A stretch of 64,000 nucleotides of DNA from Verrucomicrobiales bacterium. Lineage in GTDB: Bacteria; Verrucomicrobiota; Verrucomicrobiia; Verrucomicrobiales; DEV007. Both the position numbers and the translations under genes were made by a program. The stretch covers positions 27,835-91,834 of the forward strand of contig JAEUHH010000058.1 in NCBI GenBank assembly GCA_016795505.1. The letters are read 5' to 3'. A model generated the notes under the pieces. It was not told the DNA's origin, did not search any database, and was given only the letters and a program-made list of their open reading frames with translations. Below are positions 16,470 to 25,424 of the stretch, in pieces (position 1 is the stretch's first letter; every line of letters starts with the position of its first letter).

Positions 16470-16774
16470 CCATCGAGATCCGTGAGACCGCGGTTGATGA
16501 TCTGGCTGATGCCCGATGGTTTTACGAAAGCCAGGGTGGCCGGGCCTTGGGCGAGTATTTGATGAATTCGTTGATTTCCGACATCGACTCTTTGTCCCTG
16601 CATGCGGGGATTCATCCGAAGAAAGGCCGTTATTTCAGGATGCTTTCGCGCCGGTTTCCCCATGCCATTTATTACACTCTGGAGGGAGATCGGGTGGAAG
16701 TGTGGAGAGTGCTGGATTGCCGACGAGATCCAAAGAGGACGGATCGGGAGTTGGATGGAGGGATGTCTGACTGA
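16466..16774 (+). CDS. RelE/ParE-family toxin
   Basis: A 102-residue protein of the plasmid-stabilisation-system RelE/ParE fold: helical hairpin (AVDDLADARWFYESQGG), then the sheet with FPHAIYYTLEGDRVEVWRVLDCRRDP. Such toxins act as mRNA interferases or gyrase inhibitors; the sequence does not decide which. It sits 15 bases before ccoI. Presence inside a respiration operon is unusual and suggests insertion as a small mobile cassette. Confidence 0.85.
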   Translation: MTIEIRETAVDDLADARWFYESQGGRALGEYLMNSLISDIDSLSLHAGIHPKKGRYFRMLSRRFPHAIYYTLEGDRVEVWRVLDCRRDPKRTDRELDGGMSD

Positions 16775-16789
16775 CCGAAACGAAACTTC

Positions 16790-19201
16790 GTGACCGCGTC
16801 CACCGATTCCACCTGCCGCCACTGTGGCACCGCCTATCCGCCCCCGGCTCCGCCGGCGGTGGATGGGGGCTTTTGCTGTGCGGGCTGCGAGTTCGTCCAC
16901 GGGCTGATCGGCAGCGAGGGGCTGGACCAGTTTTACGATCTGCGGGGCCGGCAGACGCTGCAGCCGGTGAAGTCGCTGGCATTTCAGAAGCGCGATTACG
17001 ATTGGTTGGCGGAGCAGGTGCGGGCGGCGGAGGCGGTGTGCGTGCCCTGCGGCGAGCCGGCGCGGCTGACGCTCGATCTGCAGGGGATCTCGTGTGCGGC
17101 CTGTGTGTGGCTGATCGAGCGGGTTTTCCGCCGGCACGCGGGTGGGCTGCGGATCGTGGTGGATGCGCAACTGGGGCAGTTGCGAATGTGGTGGGATCCG
17201 GGCGCCTTTGATGCGGTGGCCTTTGCAGAGGACTTGCAGCAGTTCGGCTACGCGGTGGGACCGGCCTCGGACGATGCGGCGCGCCAGGCGGCCCGGTCCG
17301 AGACCCGCAGTCTGCTCACCCGGGTGGGTATCGCGGGCGGGCTGGCGATGAACACGATGGCTTTCACTTTGCCGCGCTACCTGGGCATGGGAGAGGATTT
17401 TTTCCTGGCGAGGCTGTTCGAGCTGATCACGCTGGCCTCGGCGAGTCTGACGATGCTGGTGGGCGGGGGCTATTTCATCCGTCGGGCCTGGCGGGCGCTG
17501 GCGATCGGTGCGCTACACATGGATCTGCCGATCGCGCTGGGTCTGGTGGCGGCTTTTCTGGGATCGCTGGTCGGGTGGCTGTTCCGGATCGAAGCGCTGA
17601 TGTATTTCGATTTCGTGGCGACCTTTGCCTTCCTCATGTTGGGCGGGCGCTGGCTGCAGCAGGCGGCGGTGGAGCGGAATCGGGCGGCCTTGCTCACGGA
17701 CAACGATCGTCGTCGCGAGGTGGGCCGATTGGCGGCGGGTGGGTCGGTGGAGATGGTGCCGGTGGCAGAACTGAAGACCGGCGACCGTTTTCTGGCGAAG
17801 CCGGGTGAGACGCTGCCGGTGGCGGCGCGGCTGCCGGGGCCGGAGGGGGCGGAGTTCAGCCTGGAATGGATCAATGGCGAGCCCGAGCCGCGGGCTCTGG
17901 GTCCCGGGGCCGATGTGCCGGCGGGTTCGGTGAATGTGGGGCGCGCGCCTGTGGCAGTGGAGGCGCGGGAGCCGTTTGCTGAATCGCTGTTGACCCGGCT
18001 GCTGGAGGTGAGCGAGCGGGCCGGTCATGCGGATGAAATGGCGGGCTCGGAGACGGGCCGGGATTTCTCGCGCATCCTGCGGGTTTACCTGGTGGCGGTG
18101 CTGGTGGCGGCGCTGGCGGGTGGTGGATGGTGGCTGGCGGCGGGTGCGGGCTGGCCCGCGGCGCTCCAGGTGCTGATTTCGGTGTTGGTGGTGTCGTGCC
18201 CCTGCGCCCTGGGCGTGGCGCTGCCGATGTTGGACGATTTGGTGGTCGCGCGGCTGCGGAGGAGCGGGCTTTTTGTCCAACATGGCAGCCTGTGGCCGCG
18301 GCTGAAGCAAGTGCGGCAGATCGTGTTCGACAAAACGGGGACGCTGACCCGCGAGGCGCCGCGGCTGAACAATCCCGGGGCGCTGGCGGCCCTTTCCGGC
18401 AACGATCGGGCGACGCTGGCCGGTCTGGTGCGCGACAGCCGGCATCCGGTGGGACGGGCGATCCGCGAGGCGCTCGGCGGGACGGCGGGAGCGGGCGAAC
18501 TGGCCGGAATCGAGGAGACTGTCGCGCAAGGGGTGTCATGGCGGGATGCGACCACGGGGGCGGTGTGGAGCTTTGGCAAACCGGGCTGGAAAGCGATGCC
18601 GGATTCCCCGGCGGATCGGGGGGCCAGCGTGGTCTTTGCCCGCGATGACGAGGCGCTGGCGGCCTTTCATTTCGAGGAGGCGCTGCGCGATGACGCGGTC
18701 GCCGAAGTGGGCGAACTCCGGGCGCGGGGCTATCGGCTCGCCATCCTGAGCGGCGACGCGCCGGAACGGGTCCGGGAAATCGCGGGGCGGCTCGGTCTCG
18801 ATCCCTCGCTGGCCATCGGCGGGGCGAGCCCGCAGGCCAAAGCCGACTGGGTGCGGGCTCATGAGCCCGATCACTCGCTCTACATCGGCGACGGGGCGAA
18901 TGACACGCTGGCTTTCGAGGCGGCCGCCTGTCGGGGAACGCCGGCGATCGGCAGCGGCGTGCTGGAGCGGCAGAGCGACTTTTACTTTCTCGGCCAGGGA
19001 CTCCAGGCGATCAGGCAACTCCTCCTGGTGGCCCGGCGGCGGCGTACGGTTGGAGCGCGCATCCTCGGGGTGGCGATCGCCTACAATATTTTTGCCGTGA
19101 CGCTGGCATTGGCCGGCTGGATGAACCCGCTACTCGCCGCCGTGCTGATGCCGTTCAGCTCCGTGGTCACGCTGGGCATCGCGGCGACGGTGAAGCGCTG
19201 A
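16790..19201 (+). CDS. ccoI: Copper-exporting P1B-type ATPase CcoI (FixI-like)
   Basis: An 803-residue transporter. The N-terminus has a zinc-ribbon-like CRHCGTAY and FCCAGCEFVHGLI, then a heavy-metal-associated domain with ISCAACVWLIE. Eight membrane helices follow with the ion-site motif SCPCALGVALP, then DKTGTLT (phosphorylated Asp) and GDGANDTLAF. It moves copper across the inner membrane for cbb3 oxidase assembly. The GTG at 16790 is the start used here. Position at the end of the cco operon supports CcoI. Confidence 0.93.
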   Translation: MTASTDSTCRHCGTAYPPPAPPAVDGGFCCAGCEFVHGLIGSEGLDQFYDLRGRQTLQPVKSLAFQKRDYDWLAEQVRAAEAVCVPCGEPARLTLDLQGISCAACVWLIERVFRRHAGGLRIVVDAQLGQLRMWWDPGAFDAVAFAEDLQQFGYAVGPASDDAARQAARSETRSLLTRVGIAGGLAMNTMAFTLPRYLGMGEDFFLARLFELITLASASLTMLVGGGYFIRRAWRALAIGALHMDLPIALGLVAAFLGSLVGWLFRIEALMYFDFVATFAFLMLGGRWLQQAAVERNRAALLTDNDRRREVGRLAAGGSVEMVPVAELKTGDRFLAKPGETLPVAARLPGPEGAEFSLEWINGEPEPRALGPGADVPAGSVNVGRAPVAVEAREPFAESLLTRLLEVSERAGHADEMAGSETGRDFSRILRVYLVAVLVAALAGGGWWLAAGAGWPAALQVLISVLVVSCPCALGVALPMLDDLVVARLRRSGLFVQHGSLWPRLKQVRQIVFDKTGTLTREAPRLNNPGALAALSGNDRATLAGLVRDSRHPVGRAIREALGGTAGAGELAGIEETVAQGVSWRDATTGAVWSFGKPGWKAMPDSPADRGASVVFARDDEALAAFHFEEALRDDAVAEVGELRARGYRLAILSGDAPERVREIAGRLGLDPSLAIGGASPQAKADWVRAHEPDHSLYIGDGANDTLAFEAAACRGTPAIGSGVLERQSDFYFLGQGLQAIRQLLLVARRRRTVGARILGVAIAYNIFAVTLALAGWMNPLLAAVLMPFSSVVTLGIAATVKR

Positions 19202-19261
19202 GGCGGCCACGCATGGCCGGATTTTGGTTCGTCGCAGTGGCGGCGGCCCGGGAGTTGGTGT

Positions 19262-20092
19262 ATGGGCGGGAGGATGACGGACATTCCCCAGACCATCGGA
19301 CTCATCGCCGGAAACGGACTCTATCCAGAGACTTTCGCCGCAGCGGCGCGCCGGGCGGGCGTGACCCGGCTGGCGGCGGCGGCCTTTGTCGATGAGACCG
19401 ACCCGAAGCTGGAGGGGCTGGTCGATGCGCTGGAGTGGATGCGCGTGGGCCAGCTCGGGAAAATGATCAAGTTTTTCAAGGCCCAGGGCGTCACCCGGGC
19501 GGTCATGGTGGGCCAGATCGCGCCGAAAAACCTGTTCGACCTCCGGCCGGATCTGAGAACACTGAAGATGCTCGCCACCGTGAAAGTGCGGAATGCCGAG
19601 TCGCTCTTTGGCGCCATCGCCGGGGAGCTGGAGCGCGATGGCATCCTGCTGCTGCCCGCGACGACCTTCCTCGACGACCTGCTGCCAGGACCGGGCCATG
19701 TGTGCGGTCCCGCGCTGAAAGAGCGGCAGATCGAGGATGCCGACTACGGCTTTCGCATAGCCAAAGAAGTCAGCCGACTCGACATCGGGCAAACCGTGGT
19801 GGTGAAAAAAGGCACCGTCCTGGCCGTGGAGGCCTTCGAGGGCACCAACGAGGCGATCAAGCGGGGTGGGGCGCTGGGCAAGGGCGAGGCGATGATGGTG
19901 AAGGTATCAAAGCCGCGCCAGGATCTGCGTTTCGACGTGCCCGTGGTCGGTCCGGCCACCATCGAGACTGCCGCCGCGAGCGGCGTGAACGCGATCGTGA
20001 TCGAGGCGGGCATGACGCTGCTGCTGGGCAAGGACGAGGTGGTGCGGCTCTGCGGTGAGCGGGGCGTGTCGGTGTATGCGAAGGCGGAGTAG
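19262..20092 (+). CDS. lpxI: UDP-2,3-diacylglucosamine pyrophosphatase LpxI
   Basis: A 276-residue cytoplasmic enzyme of the LpxI (formerly DUF1009) family, which hydrolyses UDP-2,3-diacylglucosamine to lipid X, replacing LpxH in many bacteria. Family marks include the opening IGLIAGNGLYPETFAAAARR, GVTRAVMVGQIAPKNLF, VVVKKGTVLAVEAFEGTNEA and the Asp- and Lys-rich C-terminal domain. ATG at 19262 has a GGGAG about nine bases upstream; a second ATG at 19274 overlaps that purine stretch. It is followed by a Gfo/Idh enzyme and lpxB. Confidence 0.93.
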   Translation: MGGRMTDIPQTIGLIAGNGLYPETFAAAARRAGVTRLAAAAFVDETDPKLEGLVDALEWMRVGQLGKMIKFFKAQGVTRAVMVGQIAPKNLFDLRPDLRTLKMLATVKVRNAESLFGAIAGELERDGILLLPATTFLDDLLPGPGHVCGPALKERQIEDADYGFRIAKEVSRLDIGQTVVVKKGTVLAVEAFEGTNEAIKRGGALGKGEAMMVKVSKPRQDLRFDVPVVGPATIETAAASGVNAIVIEAGMTLLLGKDEVVRLCGERGVSVYAKAE

Positions 20093-20221
20093 GGCGGGGG
20101 TGGTTGGGTTTTTGAGGGCAGGGTTTTCGCCACCGGCTCCATGAAATGCCGGACGACGGGTGGTTTGACACCCCGGTCTGCCGGTTGACGAAGCGCCCTT
20201 TGCGGCGATAGCTGGGACCAC

Positions 20222-21151
20222 ATGAACGACAGCGGAAAAGTCAGAGCCGGCGTGTGTGGCGTGGGAGCGATCGGTCGCAACCACGCACGGATCTATTCCG
20301 AACTGGAGCAGGCCGAGTTGACGGCGATCTACGACGCCGACACGGAGCGTGCCCGGGCGATCGCGGATGAGTTCGGTGGCACCGTGGCGGGTTCCATCGG
20401 CGAGTTCATCGCCCTCGTGGACGCGGCTTCGGTCTCGACACCCACGGTGACGCACCGGGAGATCGGCACCGCCCTGCTGGAGGCGGGCAAACACGTGCTG
20501 GTGGAAAAGCCCATCGCCGATTCCCTCGACGACGCCAAGGCCCTGATCGACCTCGCCGCCGCGCAGGGCTGCGTGTTGCAGGTGGGGCACATCGAGCGGT
20601 TCAATCCGGTCATGGCCCAGCTCGAGGCGCGTCTGACCGATCCGAAATTCCTCGAAGTCCACCGCCTGTCCCCATTCCCCAACCGCAGCATGGACATCGG
20701 CGTCGTGCTCGACCTCATGATCCACGACCTGGAAATCATCCTCCACCTCGTCGACTCGCCCATCGCCCACATCGACGCCGTCGGCATTCCCGTGCTGACG
20801 CGGCGGGAGGACATCGCCAATGCGCGCATCCGTTTTGCCAACGGAGCGGTCGCCAATGTAACCGCGAGCCGGATCTCGCCGGAGAAAATGCGTAAAATCC
20901 GTGTCTTTCAATCCGATGCCTATCTGTCGCTCGACTACCAGGACCAGAGCGGCTGGATCTACCGGAGGAACGGGCTCGAAATCGCGCGGGAGGAGGTGCA
21001 GGTGGAAAAGGACGAGCCGCTGAAGCGCGAGCTGGCTTCCTTCATCGACTGTGCCGCCCGTGGCGCCGCGCCGAAGGTCTCCGGCGAGCACGGGGCCCGC
21101 GCCCTCGACGTGGCGCTGGAAATCACGCGGCTCATCGAGTCGGCGGCATGA
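20222..21151 (+). CDS. Gfo/Idh/MocA-family oxidoreductase between lpxI and lpxB (GnnA-like candidate)
   Basis: A 309-residue NAD(P)-dependent oxidoreductase: Rossmann motif GVCGVGAIGRNHAR, the EKPIAD motif with the catalytic Lys, and the C-terminal domain (MIHDLEIILHL). Gfo/Idh enzymes between lpx genes include GnnA, the UDP-GlcNAc 3-dehydrogenase that with the transaminase GnnB makes UDP-GlcNAc3N for amide-linked lipid A. No GnnB-like aminotransferase is next to it here, so GnnA is only a hypothesis. It could be another nucleotide-sugar oxidase. Confidence 0.7.
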   Translation: MNDSGKVRAGVCGVGAIGRNHARIYSELEQAELTAIYDADTERARAIADEFGGTVAGSIGEFIALVDAASVSTPTVTHREIGTALLEAGKHVLVEKPIADSLDDAKALIDLAAAQGCVLQVGHIERFNPVMAQLEARLTDPKFLEVHRLSPFPNRSMDIGVVLDLMIHDLEIILHLVDSPIAHIDAVGIPVLTRREDIANARIRFANGAVANVTASRISPEKMRKIRVFQSDAYLSLDYQDQSGWIYRRNGLEIAREEVQVEKDEPLKRELASFIDCAARGAAPKVSGEHGARALDVALEITRLIESAA

Positions 21152-21178
21152 GGGCCGGCGGCGATCTGCGTGGTGGCG

Positions 21179-21229
21179 TTTCCGATCAGACAGGGTATGA
21201 TCGGAGATGGAACCCTGTTCCATCGGAAA
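21179..21229. repeat. Two-unit palindromic repeat, copy 5 of 7
   Basis: A near-perfect inverted repeat: TTTCCGATCA-GACAGGGT on the left and AACCCTGTT-CATCGGAAA on the right. It lies 7 bases before the lpxB start codon, between two genes read in the same direction. Confidence 0.85.
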
Positions 21230-21236
21230 CTAAGCC

Positions 21237-22379
21237 ATGAAACATCTCTTTCTGATAGCCGGCGAAGTGAGCGGCGACACCCACGGCGCGGCGCTGATGC
21301 GCGCCCTGCCCGCGTCGGCCCGCCTGTCCGGCCTGGGTGGTCCGCAGATGGCGTCGGTGTCGGATGAGATTGACAACTGGCTCGATCAGGCCGCTGTGCT
21401 GGGCCTGTGGGAGGTGCTGAAGAAGTATGGTTACTTCAAGGCCCGGATGGAGGCCACGGTGGCCCGCATCCTGGAGACCCGGCCGGACGGGGTGGTGATG
21501 ATCGACTATCCGGGCTTCAACCTGAGGCTGGCGAAGCGGCTGAGACTCGCCGGCTACACTGGAAAATTGATCTATTACATCTCTCCCCAGGTCTGGGCTT
21601 GGAAGAAGGGCCGCATCCGGATCATGGCGACGTTGCTGGACCGGATGATCTGTATTTTCCCGTTCGAGAAGCCCCTCTACGAGCACTCCGGCCTGCCGAC
21701 GGTGTTCGCCGGTCATCCGTTGGTCGATTCGCTGGCCCAGGTGCGGATACCGGGGGTGGTGCGGGATCCGGATCTGGTCGCGCTGCTGCCGGGCAGCCGG
21801 GAACGGGAGGTGGAGGCGCTGTTCCCCGCCATGGCGGAGGCGGCGGTGCGGTTGAAGCAGGTGCGTCCGAATCTGCGCTTCGTGGCTTCGGCGGTGAATG
21901 AGCGGCTGGCCGCGCGAATGCGGGCGATCGCCGATGTGGCGCGGCTGCATCCCGCGAGTCTGCGGATCGGGGTGGGCGACGTGCATGAGGTGATGCAGCG
22001 CGCCGCCGTCGGGGTGGTGGCCTCGGGCACGGCGACACTGGAGGCGGCGTATTTCGGCCTGCCCTATTGCCTGGTCTACCGTGTGGCCTGGCTCACCTAC
22101 GTCGTGGGCCGGATGGTGGTGGAGGTGGAGCATCTCGGCATCGTCAACGTGATCGCCGGGCGCGAGGTGGTGAAGGAATTGCTTCAGGGCGATGCGACGC
22201 CCGATCGGATCGCCGCGGAACTGGGCCGGTTGCTCGACGATCCGGCCGCGCGGGAGGCCCTGAGGGCCGAAATGGCGGCTGTGATCGCCACGCTGGGCGA
22301 GGGTGGGGCGCATGCCCGGGCGGCCGGGGCGGTGATGGAGGCGCTGGGAGCGTCCGGGGATGGTGGATCGGCCGAATGA
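21237..22379 (+). CDS. lpxB: Lipid A disaccharide synthase LpxB
   Basis: A 380-residue family-19 glycosyltransferase joining lipid X and UDP-2,3-diacylglucosamine at the cytoplasmic face of the inner membrane. Marks: IAGEVSGDTHGA at the start, MIDYPGFNLRLAK, YISPQVWAWKKGRI, FPFEKPLYEHSGLP and VFAGHPLVDS, and LLPGSREREV. Length is normal for LpxB. A dispersed palindromic repeat ends 7 bases before the ATG, replacing the usual ribosome-binding region. Confidence 0.95.
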   Translation: MKHLFLIAGEVSGDTHGAALMRALPASARLSGLGGPQMASVSDEIDNWLDQAAVLGLWEVLKKYGYFKARMEATVARILETRPDGVVMIDYPGFNLRLAKRLRLAGYTGKLIYYISPQVWAWKKGRIRIMATLLDRMICIFPFEKPLYEHSGLPTVFAGHPLVDSLAQVRIPGVVRDPDLVALLPGSREREVEALFPAMAEAAVRLKQVRPNLRFVASAVNERLAARMRAIADVARLHPASLRIGVGDVHEVMQRAAVGVVASGTATLEAAYFGLPYCLVYRVAWLTYVVGRMVVEVEHLGIVNVIAGREVVKELLQGDATPDRIAAELGRLLDDPAAREALRAEMAAVIATLGEGGAHARAAGAVMEALGASGDGGSAE

Positions 22380-22400
22380 TGGTAGGGTGGGGCCGAATCG

Positions 22401-23444
22401 ATGGATCAAGGAAAAGTCATCCGTTTTTGTCTGGTGGCGCTGCCGGTCGGCCTGTTGCTGATCGGGGCGGCATCGGTCTTTGTGACCGAGTTCGTGCTGG
22501 CCGATGCCACGGTGCCCGATGAGGCCGCGACCAAGCAGGCCAAGGCGGCCCGTCTGACGCGCCGGGATGTGGCGCGCGAGGATCTGGAGAAATACGTGAA
22601 TGTCCTCGCCGGTGACATCGGCGAGCGACACCTCGGCGAGCCGAAGTCACTGCGGGCGGCAGCCTACTGGATCGAGTCGACGCTGGGTCCGAACAACATC
22701 GGCTACCCGGTGTCCCGCGAGCGCTATCAAGTCGGTGGCGAGGAGGTGTGGAATGTGGTGGCCGAACTGCCGGGAGGCCGGCTCGCGAAGGAGATGGTCG
22801 TGGTGGGGGCGCACTACGACACGGTGCCCGGCTGTCCGGGAGCGAACGATAACGGCACGGGCGTGGCGGCGCTGCTGAGCCTGGCCCACTCGTTTGCCGG
22901 AGAGACGCCGGACCGGACGATCCGGTTCGTGGCTTTCGTCAATGAGGAGCCGCCCCATTTTCACACCGAATCGATGGGCAGCCTGGTGCATGCCCGCCAT
23001 CTGGCGAAAACGGGCGCGCGGGTGTCGGCGATGATCAGCCTGGAGACGATCGGTTTTTACTCAGACGAGCCGGGATCCCAGCGCACGCCGCCCGGTCTGT
23101 CGGTCGGGCCGTTTCCCACGGTGGGGAATTTCGTGGCGCTGGTCGGCAATCCTGAGTCGGAGCCGCTGGTGCGGGCGGTTGGCGCGGCCTGGGAATTGGC
23201 GGGCGTGTCGGTGAGGGCGCTGCCGATCGCCCTGCCGGAGTCGGTCGAGGGCGTGGGTTGGTCGGACCACTGGTCGTTCTGGCAGGCTGGCTACCCTGCG
23301 GTGATGGTGACTGACACAGCGCCATTCCGCTACGCGCACTATCACCGGCCGACAGACACGCCGGACCGGATCGATTTTGCGCGCTACACCGATGTGGTGA
23401 AGGGCCTGCGGACGGTAATCGAGTCCCTCGCGAAGGCTCCCTGA
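22401..23444 (+). CDS. M28-family zinc aminopeptidase-like protein
   Basis: A 347-residue protein with an N-terminal hydrophobic helix (residues 9-30), so it is probably anchored with the enzyme outside the cytoplasm. Family M28 metal ligands are in order: GAHYDTV (His138, with catalytic Asp140), GANDNGTG (Asp150), NEEPP (Glu182 region) and a C-terminal YAHYHRPTDT. Two zinc ions are expected. Its substrate is unknown; M28 enzymes cleave peptides or related amides. It follows lpxB by 21 bases. Confidence 0.88.
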   Translation: MDQGKVIRFCLVALPVGLLLIGAASVFVTEFVLADATVPDEAATKQAKAARLTRRDVAREDLEKYVNVLAGDIGERHLGEPKSLRAAAYWIESTLGPNNIGYPVSRERYQVGGEEVWNVVAELPGGRLAKEMVVVGAHYDTVPGCPGANDNGTGVAALLSLAHSFAGETPDRTIRFVAFVNEEPPHFHTESMGSLVHARHLAKTGARVSAMISLETIGFYSDEPGSQRTPPGLSVGPFPTVGNFVALVGNPESEPLVRAVGAAWELAGVSVRALPIALPESVEGVGWSDHWSFWQAGYPAVMVTDTAPFRYAHYHRPTDTPDRIDFARYTDVVKGLRTVIESLAKAP

Positions 23445-23471
23445 GGCGTGCCGCTGAAAGGGCCAGTCACC

Positions 23472-24944
23472 TCACAGGTCGATCATGTAAAAACGCTGCA
23501 TCGAGACCTGTTCGGCCTCGGGGATGGTGATCCAGCGTTCCTTGTAGGGCTCGCCCCAACTGTCGGAAAAGGCGATCTCGTTGGTGGCTTCGTTGTAGCC
23601 GATGACGATGACGACGTGGTTGGTGTTCGAGTCGCCGGGAAGCTGGGTGGAGGCGGCTTCGGCTTTCACCTTGGAGGCGTAGGCGGCGAAGTCTTCGGTG
23701 GCGGTTTTTCGCGCGGCGAGGCGGGTGTTGGCGAGATCGTTGAATTCCTTGGTGCTTTGCAGCGCCCAGACAAACGGGATGCCGCTGTCGATGGCTTTTT
23801 TCACGTCGCGCATTTTCAGTTCGCCGGTCCACTTGTCGAATTTCCGGCCCTTGCGCTTGATGTCCTGGCCGATGTTTTCCAGCAGGAGATCGACCGAGGT
23901 GCCGCCACCGATCTGGGTCTCGCCGGCCATGGCGAGCAGATACATGTCGGCGGGGATGCCGAGGTAGCGCATGCAGCGCTCGATGGTGGCGGGGACGCAG
24001 TAGCCCTTCGGTCCCTGGTCGACCATGGGCAGGTTGGCGAGGATGACGTCGCCATTTTCGCGCTTTTCGATGCCGCTTTTGGTCCGCGCGCGAATGGTGG
24101 CTTCCGGGACGCGGGTGGTGCGGCCCTTTTTGTCGGCGAAGTCGACGGTCTGGACCATGAGGCCGACGTACTCGTCATCGACGGATGACAGGAGCAGCGA
24201 ATGGCCGTTCCAATCCCAGCGATCGACCCGCGTGCGGGTCTCGCCCTCGCCGAATCGCTGGCTCTGGGGCTCCCCGAGCAGCCCGGTGAGGGCGGTCCCG
24301 ATGATCTCGGTGTCGTTCGCCATGATCAGACGGAAGCCCTCGATGCCTCCCGGCACGGGCTTGCCTTTGATGAAATGCTGCTCCCCGCCGCCCGCCGCGC
24401 CGAAGGAGTCGCCCTTGTTCGCGAAGACGATGGAGATGCCGGAGACTTTGCCATCCTCGCCGTAGAGGGCGGCGGAGTAGGGTCGGGCCCCGAGGAACCG
24501 GTAGGCAGCATCCGGATAGGCGCGAAAACTTTCGGCAAAGGTGGTCTCCGACTCGCGGGGCCAGCCGAGCCGCTCGGCGACGGCCTTGGCATCGCTCTCC
24601 CAGAGGGGCGTGTCCGAGAACAGGGGTTGGCCGATGGCGGCATTCAGGGTCTCGGCCTTGACGCTGCTGGTCGCGGCCGTGGGAGCCGGGGAGGCCGCCG
24701 GCTTCCACGTTTTCAGGTATTCCTGATCCGGGGCGGACAGGGACGCGACCGGCAGGGTGAATTCGCGCCCGTCGGCCAGGGCAATGGTGACTTGGGCGCC
24801 GTCCAGCTTCAGGACACGGGCCTGGAGCGATTTCCCGGCGGTGTTCGTGAAGGTGCGGAGGGGTTCCTCGGCGCGGCCGGATACGGCGACAGCCAGGGCG
24901 AGCAGGAGCAGCGGGAGGAGTCGGCGGGGGAGTGGGGTTTTCAT
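23472..24944 (-). CDS. Secreted C39-like cysteine peptidase with SHD1 domain
   Basis: A 490-residue exported protein. After the signal peptide (about residues 1-25), residues 30-80 form an SLA1-homology-1 (SHD1) domain (FTNTAGKSLQARVLKLDGAQ then FTLPVASLSAPDQEYLKTW). A papain-like C39_2 domain occupies the C-terminal third: oxyanion Gln310, nucleophile Cys316 (DQGPKGYCVPATIERC), His443 (NHVVIVIGYN) and Asp461 (FSDSWGE). The active-site set is intact. SHD1 plus peptidase proteins are typical of Verrucomicrobiota and Planctomycetota; the substrate is unknown. Confidence 0.8.
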   Translation of the reverse strand: MKTPLPRRLLPLLLLALAVAVSGRAEEPLRTFTNTAGKSLQARVLKLDGAQVTIALADGREFTLPVASLSAPDQEYLKTWKPAASPAPTAATSSVKAETLNAAIGQPLFSDTPLWESDAKAVAERLGWPRESETTFAESFRAYPDAAYRFLGARPYSAALYGEDGKVSGISIVFANKGDSFGAAGGGEQHFIKGKPVPGGIEGFRLIMANDTEIIGTALTGLLGEPQSQRFGEGETRTRVDRWDWNGHSLLLSSVDDEYVGLMVQTVDFADKKGRTTRVPEATIRARTKSGIEKRENGDVILANLPMVDQGPKGYCVPATIERCMRYLGIPADMYLLAMAGETQIGGGTSVDLLLENIGQDIKRKGRKFDKWTGELKMRDVKKAIDSGIPFVWALQSTKEFNDLANTRLAARKTATEDFAAYASKVKAEAASTQLPGDSNTNHVVIVIGYNEATNEIAFSDSWGEPYKERWITIPEAEQVSMQRFYMIDL

Positions 24945-25424
24945 GTGGATCGGGCGGAAAGACTGGGGGCTGGCCGGACTGCGAAGAGGATAAGGGGGGA
25001 AGATCGCGGAGGCAATCCGCCGGGATGCAGAAAATCGTTTGCCGAGGGAAAGATTGTGTCCTACTATCCGCCTCGCTCGCTCCCCGGCTGGGGAAATCGG
25101 GCGGTTTGCTTTGGTGCGAAATGGGGCATTAGCTCAGCTGGTAGAGCGCTTCAATGGCATTGAAGAGGTCAGCGGTTCGACTCCGCTATGCTCCACCAAA
25201 GCGGAAAAGCCAGGCGCCTGACGGGGCACGGGGCCTGTTGAGGCGGCGGAATCGGGAATCGCCGCCGCAGTGGCCCGCGAGGAGTCGATCCGTGATGGGA
25301 AAAAACTGAGTGCTCCACTGTCCGCGGAGGGTTAGCCCATGGGTGGTGATTTCCAATTTGACTCATCTGCCCTGATTGGTGAAACTGAGCCGGTAGGCTG
25401 GCCAACCCGGCCTCCTGATTTGCC
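24945..25424. other. Intergenic region with tRNA-Ala
   Basis: Between divergent genes. It contains the tRNA-Ala gene at 25123-25198 and otherwise nothing I recognise; there is no attachment-site duplication visible beside the tRNA. Confidence 0.6.
25123..25198 (+). tRNA. tRNA-Ala (GGC anticodon)
   Basis: A 76-base cloverleaf: acceptor stem GGGGCAT/ATGCTCC (with one G-U), D-arm AGCTCAGCTGGTAGAGC, anticodon arm TTCAATGGCATTGAA with anticodon GGC, variable GAGGTC, T-arm GCGGTTCGACTCCGC, and the CCA end encoded. It reads GCC codons. The T-loop TTCGACT is standard. Confidence 0.93.

Noticed and set aside
25123..25424. tRNA-Ala as an integration site
   Set aside because: No direct repeat of the tRNA 3' end and no integrase gene is seen in the window.
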